Position numbers and translations under genes: made by a program. A stretch of 9,897 nucleotides of DNA from Verrucomicrobiota bacterium (lineage in GTDB: Bacteria; Verrucomicrobiota; Verrucomicrobiia; Chthoniobacterales; UBA10450): the NCBI GenBank assembly GCA_003218815.1, contig QHON01000195.1, positions 1 to 9,897 of the forward strand. Reading direction: 5' to 3'. Position 1 is the stretch's first letter. Every line of letters starts with the position of its first letter. Positions 6,648 through 9,897 of the stretch are shown piece by piece. A model generated the notes under the pieces. That model saw only the letters and a program-made list of their open reading frames with translations. It was not told where the DNA came from and made no database searches.

Positions 6648-6702
6648 ACGATACCAGCGAACGATGTTGACGTTCCTAAGTTCGACCGGACGTTCGTGCC
6701 GC

Positions 6703-6731
6703 CGCGGCTAAGTCGCCGCGTTTCTCTTTTT
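6703..6731 (+). terminator. Hairpin with T tract directly before the ugd start
   Basis: CGCGGC (6703-6708) pairs perfectly with GCCGCG (6715-6720) around TAAGTC. TTTCTCTTTTT (6721-6731) follows, and the ATG of ugd begins at the next base. This has the form of a Rho-independent terminator for lptD, but it leaves no room for a separate ugd promoter after it, so ugd must be read through it or start within it. A leader attenuator or a dispersed palindrome are alternatives. Confidence 0.6.
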
Positions 6732-8042
6732 ATGGATCTCGCTATCATCGGTTCGGGTTATGTTGGTCTTGTTACCGGCGCATGTTTTGCGGATGTCGGC
6801 CATAACGTTATTTGCATCGATAATGATTTGGAGAAAATCGAAGCATTGCAGGGAGGCAAGGTGCCGATATATGAGCCTGGTCTGGAAGAAGTAATTCACC
6901 GCAATGTCTCAGCGCATCGGCTCCGCTTTACCAACAGTATTCGGGAGGGAGTGGAGAAAGCGCAGATCATCTTTATTGCCGTTCCCACTCCGCAGCAGCC
7001 AAATGGCGATGTGGATCTTAGGTTTTTGGAGAAAGTGGCGCGCGAAATCGCGGGGGTATTGACCGACTATCGGGTGATTGTCGACAAGAGCACAGTGCCG
7101 GTGAAAACAGGCGAAAAAGTCGCGGAATCGATCAAGCGCTACAATCGTCACGGCGCAAGCTTCGACATCGTGAGCAATCCTGAATTTTTACGTGAAGGTT
7201 GTGCGGTTGCCGATTTAATGCGCCCGGATCGGATCGTAATTGGCGCGCAAAGCGAGCACGCCATCGACCTCATGAAGAAAGTCTACGAACCCTTCATGGC
7301 TCCGATTCTCGTCACCGATATTAGCAGTGCCGAACTCATCAAACATTGCGCAAACTCGTTTCTCGCCCTGAAAATTTCATACATCAATGCGGTTTCGGCG
7401 ATTTGCGAGGTGAGCGGCGCTGATGTCGAGAAAGTCGCGGATGGAATTGGCATGGATCATCGCATCGGCCGTGATTTTTTGAATGCTGGGATTGGATACG
7501 GCGGCTCCTGTTTTCCCAAAGACATTGCGGCATTCATCACGATCAGCGAACGGCTCGGCGTTCCATTTGATCTGCTCAAGGAGGTTCAGCGAATAAACAG
7601 GATGCAAAAGGAGCGCTTTCTAAAGGCCATTCGAGAGACGCTCTGGGTTTTGCGCGAAAAACGTATTGCTGTCTGGGGCCTCACATTCAAACCAGACACA
7701 GACGATATTCGTTCCTCTGTCGCGATCGAGCTCGTCGCGGACCTGTTGCACGAAGGAGCACATGTCGTCGCCTATGATCCAAAGGGAATGGATAAAGCTC
7801 GGGCCGTGAAAACGATCGGCGCTGCCGAATTTGCTTCCTCCGCTCTCGAAGCTGTGAGCGATGCCGAAGCACTAATCATCGCCACGGAATGGATCGAATT
7901 CGCCAATGTCGATCTCGCAATGGTGAGGGACAAAATGAGGACGCCAATCGTTTTCGATGGGCGGAACTTATTGGACCCTGAAACAATGATCCATCTCGGT
8001 TTTCATTATCATTCGATCGGCCGCCCCAGCGTTACATCGTAA
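6732..8042 (+). CDS. ugd: UDP-glucose 6-dehydrogenase
   Basis: It oxidises UDP-glucose twice with NAD+ to UDP-glucuronate, the cytoplasmic precursor of many surface polysaccharides and of modified lipid A sugars. The 436 residues have the standard three parts. The N-terminal Rossmann domain begins with GSGYVG at 7-12 and VPTPQQPNGD near 85-94. The central helical domain holds STVPVKTG, NPEFLREG (149-156) and ELIKHCANSFLALKISY, with Lys204 and Asn208. The catalytic Cys260 lies in GYGGSCFPKD. The C-terminal UDP-binding domain carries GLTFKPDTDDIRSS. The ATG at 6732 starts the Rossmann strand directly and follows the T tract; a GTG at 6696 would add 12 residues translated from the hairpin and is unlikely. 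No signal peptide is present. Right after its stop, in the same frame, lies the rsmB fragment. Confidence 0.94.
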   Translation: MDLAIIGSGYVGLVTGACFADVGHNVICIDNDLEKIEALQGGKVPIYEPGLEEVIHRNVSAHRLRFTNSIREGVEKAQIIFIAVPTPQQPNGDVDLRFLEKVAREIAGVLTDYRVIVDKSTVPVKTGEKVAESIKRYNRHGASFDIVSNPEFLREGCAVADLMRPDRIVIGAQSEHAIDLMKKVYEPFMAPILVTDISSAELIKHCANSFLALKISYINAVSAICEVSGADVEKVADGIGMDHRIGRDFLNAGIGYGGSCFPKDIAAFITISERLGVPFDLLKEVQRINRMQKERFLKAIRETLWVLREKRIAVWGLTFKPDTDDIRSSVAIELVADLLHEGAHVVAYDPKGMDKARAVKTIGAAEFASSALEAVSDAEALIIATEWIEFANVDLAMVRDKMRTPIVFDGRNLLDPETMIHLGFHYHSIGRPSVTS

Positions 8043-8208
8043 GCATTTCTTGTTTACAGAATCTGCCGTCTCAAACCCGAAGAAAATCAACAGTTGGTCG
8101 AGCGTTTGCTGGAGGAATTTCCGCGGATGCAATGCGCAGGAAAAATTTTACCTCCCCTTTCGAGACCGTTACGACGGTGCTTTTGCGGCACGCCTCATTC
8201 GGTCGCTG
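8043..8208 (+). pseudogene. rsmB: Decayed C-terminal fragment of rsmB (16S rRNA m5C967 methyltransferase)
   Basis: Directly after the ugd stop the frame reads AFLVYRICRLKPEENQQLVE and then RLLEEFPRM (to 8129). This matches the RsmB/Sun C-terminal pattern LVYSTCSLEPEEN, with helix following. The next frame then reads QEKFYLPFRDRYDGAFAARL (8137-8196) and IRS, the RsmB ending LPxRDxxDGxFxARL. The two pieces join in the right order and at the right spacing if one shift is placed between about 8127 and 8140. The methyltransferase core and N-terminal RNA-binding domain are absent; ugd occupies that place. RICRL replaces STCSL near the catalytic Cys loop. No start codon lies before the first piece. 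I infer a remnant left by rearrangement or deletion; a full rsmB may exist elsewhere. Confidence 0.72.
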
Positions 8209-8259
8209 GCCGATAAGCTCAGTTGCATCTGCCGCGCCCGGTGGAATCATAACCCCCTT

Positions 8260-9369
8260 ATGCACGACGCCCGATTCGACGATCTCGCCAACCTTCTTGT
8301 GGGATATTCTATTCGACTCAAGCGCAATGAAACGGTTCTGATCGAGGTATTCGACGTTCCGGACGAAATGACAATCGCGCTGATCCGAGCGGCTCGAAAC
8401 GTCGGCGGCATTCCTTTTGTGCAGAATTACCATGCTCGGGTAAGCCGCGCGCTCGCCCTCGAAGCATCGGACCGACAATTGAGCCTAATTGCGGGCCATG
8501 AACTGGGACGAATGAAAAAAATGGACGCGTATATCGCTGTCCGCGGCAGCAACAACATCACGGAACTATCCGATGTGCCAGCGGAGAAGATGAAATTGGT
8601 GGCGAAGAGAATGCGTGCTGTGCAGGACCAGCGTGTTAAGAAAACGAAATGGGTGGTCTTACGCTGGCCCACTCCATCGATGGCACAGCTTGCCGGGATG
8701 AGCACCGAGGCCTTTGAAGATTTTTACTTCACGGTGTGCGGCCTGGATTATCGCAAGCTTCAGCCCGGCATGAAGGCGCTCAAGCGGTTGATGGAAAAAA
8801 CAAATCGGGTCGAAATCAAGGGGCCCGGCACAGACCTCCGCTTCAGTATGAAAGGGATTCCTGCTGTGATCTGCGGTGGCGATCGCAATATTCCCGATGG
8901 TGAGGTTTTCAGCTGCCCGGTAAGAGACTCCGTGCAAGGTCATGTTAGGTTCAACGCTCCAAGCATTTACCAGGGGACTGGTTTCGATGGAATTCGTCTT
9001 GAGTTTAAGGATGGAAAAATTGTGGATGCGACGAGCAACGAAACGAGAAAGCTTAACAAAATTCTCAATTCAGATGCGGGCGCCCGTTATGTAGGCGAAT
9101 TCTCGCTTGGATTTAATCCTCACGTTTTGCAACCGATGCGGGACATATTATTCGACGAGAAAATCGCCGGCTCCTTTCATCTTACTCCAGGACAAGCATA
9201 CGAAGAAGCGGACAATGGCAATCGGAGCCAGGTTCACTGGGATATGGTGAATATCCAGCGCCCAGAATACGGTGGCGGCGAGATTTATTTCGACGGCAAG
9301 TTGATTCGCCGCGACGGAAATTTTCTACCGAAACAACTGCGTTCGCTGAACCGGAGCCGATCTAGCTAG
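8260..9369 (+). CDS. M29-family metallo-aminopeptidase (AmpS / aminopeptidase T type)
   Basis: A 369-residue cytoplasmic two-metal exopeptidase that removes N-terminal residues from peptides. The six metal-ligand positions of the M29 family can all be read: Glu215 in IPDGEVF, Glu280 in YVGEFSLGFNP, His307 and Tyr314 in SFHLTPGQAY, and His327 with Asp329 in VHWDM. Their spacing agrees with the family, with His and Tyr seven apart and the last His and Asp two apart. The N-terminal half has the usual alpha/beta domain (RFDDLANLLVGYSIRLKRNE, then ETVLIEVFD). The ATG at 8260 gives a family-typical start. The frame stays open upstream to a TTG at 8050, but that 70-residue extension is Trp/Cys-rich and contains the rsmB remnant. 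No Shine-Dalgarno is evident. It converges on the repeat-protein gene. Confidence 0.92.
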   Translation: MHDARFDDLANLLVGYSIRLKRNETVLIEVFDVPDEMTIALIRAARNVGGIPFVQNYHARVSRALALEASDRQLSLIAGHELGRMKKMDAYIAVRGSNNITELSDVPAEKMKLVAKRMRAVQDQRVKKTKWVVLRWPTPSMAQLAGMSTEAFEDFYFTVCGLDYRKLQPGMKALKRLMEKTNRVEIKGPGTDLRFSMKGIPAVICGGDRNIPDGEVFSCPVRDSVQGHVRFNAPSIYQGTGFDGIRLEFKDGKIVDATSNETRKLNKILNSDAGARYVGEFSLGFNPHVLQPMRDILFDEKIAGSFHLTPGQAYEEADNGNRSQVHWDMVNIQRPEYGGGEIYFDGKLIRRDGNFLPKQLRSLNRSRSS

Positions 9370-9394
9370 CTCAGTTCAGCACATCGAACATGGT

Positions 9395-9429
9395 TCTCAG
9401 CGCCCTGATAAATAGGGTGGAGCTTGAGA
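9395..9429. terminator. Stem-loop between convergent genes
   Basis: CGCCCT (9401-9406) pairs with AGGGTG (9414-9419) around GATAAAT, with one G-T pair. An outer stem of TCTCA (9395-9399) and TGAGA (9425-9429) extends it across an uneven internal loop. It sits in the 87-base gap between the stops of the aminopeptidase and the minus-strand repeat protein, where a shared terminator is expected. No T tract follows in either direction, so the role is tentative. Confidence 0.35.
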
Positions 9430-9456
9430 CGAGGCAGTCGCTAATTATGTTGCTCG

Positions 9457-9897
9457 TCATGTCGCGGTCGGGCCGTGGCCGACCAAATTAAGCTCAATCA
9501 AAGCGATTTCGCCGCTTTCGCCGAGCTGCAAATTCCCGATTTCGAAAATCGGCGCTCTCTCGCCTGAACTTGGATTCGCGCCAGGCAACTGGACGGAGAC
9601 CTGCTTGGAATTCGAATCGAGCACAACAGACGCAATCTCAAACGACGGCGAAAACTCGATCGTGTTAATTTCGAACGGGACCGTCACTAGAACAGAGGCC
9701 TTGGCCTGCTGCGACGGCGTGAGCTGGACCGATGTACCCTCGAAATTCGGTACAAGTTGCGATCCCTCAACCGTAAACGAAGGCGAACCGACCGCGGTTG
9801 GTTTCTGCTGTCGAGATGGAGTCATCCGAATATTACCAAAGGCTCCTCCGGTTGGCTGAATCTTTGCAATCTCGAAAGTGACTTCCGAATTTGTCGC
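9457..9897 (-). CDS. Beta-rich repeat protein, 5' end outside the window, function unknown
   Basis: The minus-strand frame is open from the window edge to TGA at 9457-9459, giving 146 visible residues; the ATG at 9825 is internal because clear repeat sequence continues upstream of it. Units of about 33-34 residues recur. Numbered from the window edge, FEI-type strand starts fall at Phe8, Phe41, Phe75 and Phe118, and second strands at Phe20, Phe52 and Phe86. TPSRQQ (26-31), TPSQQ (60-64) and DSNSKQ (94-99) mark the same turn in successive units. Alternating hydrophobic residues (VSVQL, ASVLVTV, IALIEL) predict beta strands. There is no Cys or Trp in the visible part and no membrane segment. 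The chain ends in GHGPTAT with no anchor or sorting motif. A repeat-built extracytoplasmic or structural protein is plausible, but no family was recognised. Confidence 0.75.
   Translation of the reverse strand, partial: ATNSEVTFEIAKIQPTGGAFGNIRMTPSRQQKPTAVGSPSFTVEGSQLVPNFEGTSVQLTPSQQAKASVLVTVPFEINTIEFSPSFEIASVVLDSNSKQVSVQLPGANPSSGERAPIFEIGNLQLGESGEIALIELNLVGHGPTAT

Noticed and set aside
6646..6695. Short direct repeats GAACGAT and GACGTTC between lptD and ugd
   Set aside because: Seven-base repeats this close are readily due to chance, and no promoter boxes could be built from them.
1..9897. CRISPR array, transposon, toxin-antitoxin or other defence system
   Set aside because: No regularly spaced repeats, terminal repeats, transposase, or recognisable nuclease or antitoxin motif was found on either strand.

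Overview
The window looks like a piece of a Gram-negative bacterial chromosome with moderate GC and an outer membrane. It carries an LptD outer-membrane LPS translocon gene and a gene of the futalosine route to menaquinone (MqnD). It also has a cyanobacterial-type RRM protein and start codons that mostly lack a Shine-Dalgarno. This mix fits the Verrucomicrobiota, possibly the soil Chthoniobacterales group, but that placement is inferred from gene content and style, not from a marker gene.

Layout. 1-693 (+): 3' part of mqnD, cut by the window edge, with a short repeat-like insertion in the protein. 761-943 (-): a small single-span membrane protein. 944-1261: no gene, but a perfect hairpin and a likely tRNA promoter. 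1262-1345 (+): tRNA-Tyr(GTA). 1394-1735 (-): RRM glycine-rich RNA-binding protein, whose leader carries a 12-bp inverted repeat ending at the start codon. 1920-6647 (+): a tightly packed run of an active FabF-like ketosynthase, a catalytically dead chain-length-factor partner broken by a frameshifting deletion, and lptD. The three junctions overlap by one or four bases if the upstream lptD start is used. 6703-6731: terminator-like hairpin plus T tract directly against the next start codon. 6732-8042 (+): UDP-glucose 6-dehydrogenase. 8043-8208: a decayed 3' fragment of rsmB. 8260-9369 (+): M29 metallo-aminopeptidase. 9457-9897 (-): 3' part of a gene for an unrecognised beta-rich protein with about 34-residue repeats.

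How the genes relate. The ketosynthase/CLF pair, LptD and UDP-glucose dehydrogenase all fit an envelope theme: acyl or polyene chain building, LPS export, and UDP-glucuronate for surface sugars. No acyl carrier protein, ketoreductase or dehydratase lies within the window, so the KS pair cannot be assigned a product here. The rsmB fragment wedged between ugd and the aminopeptidase gene, and the broken CLF, show that this stretch has been rearranged and is partly decaying.

Most notable: the rsmB fossil found by joining two reading frames, the broken CLF, the inverted repeat over the RRM start, the hairpin and T tract abutting ugd, and the 34-residue-repeat protein. I see no CRISPR array, transposase, integrase or recognisable defence system.
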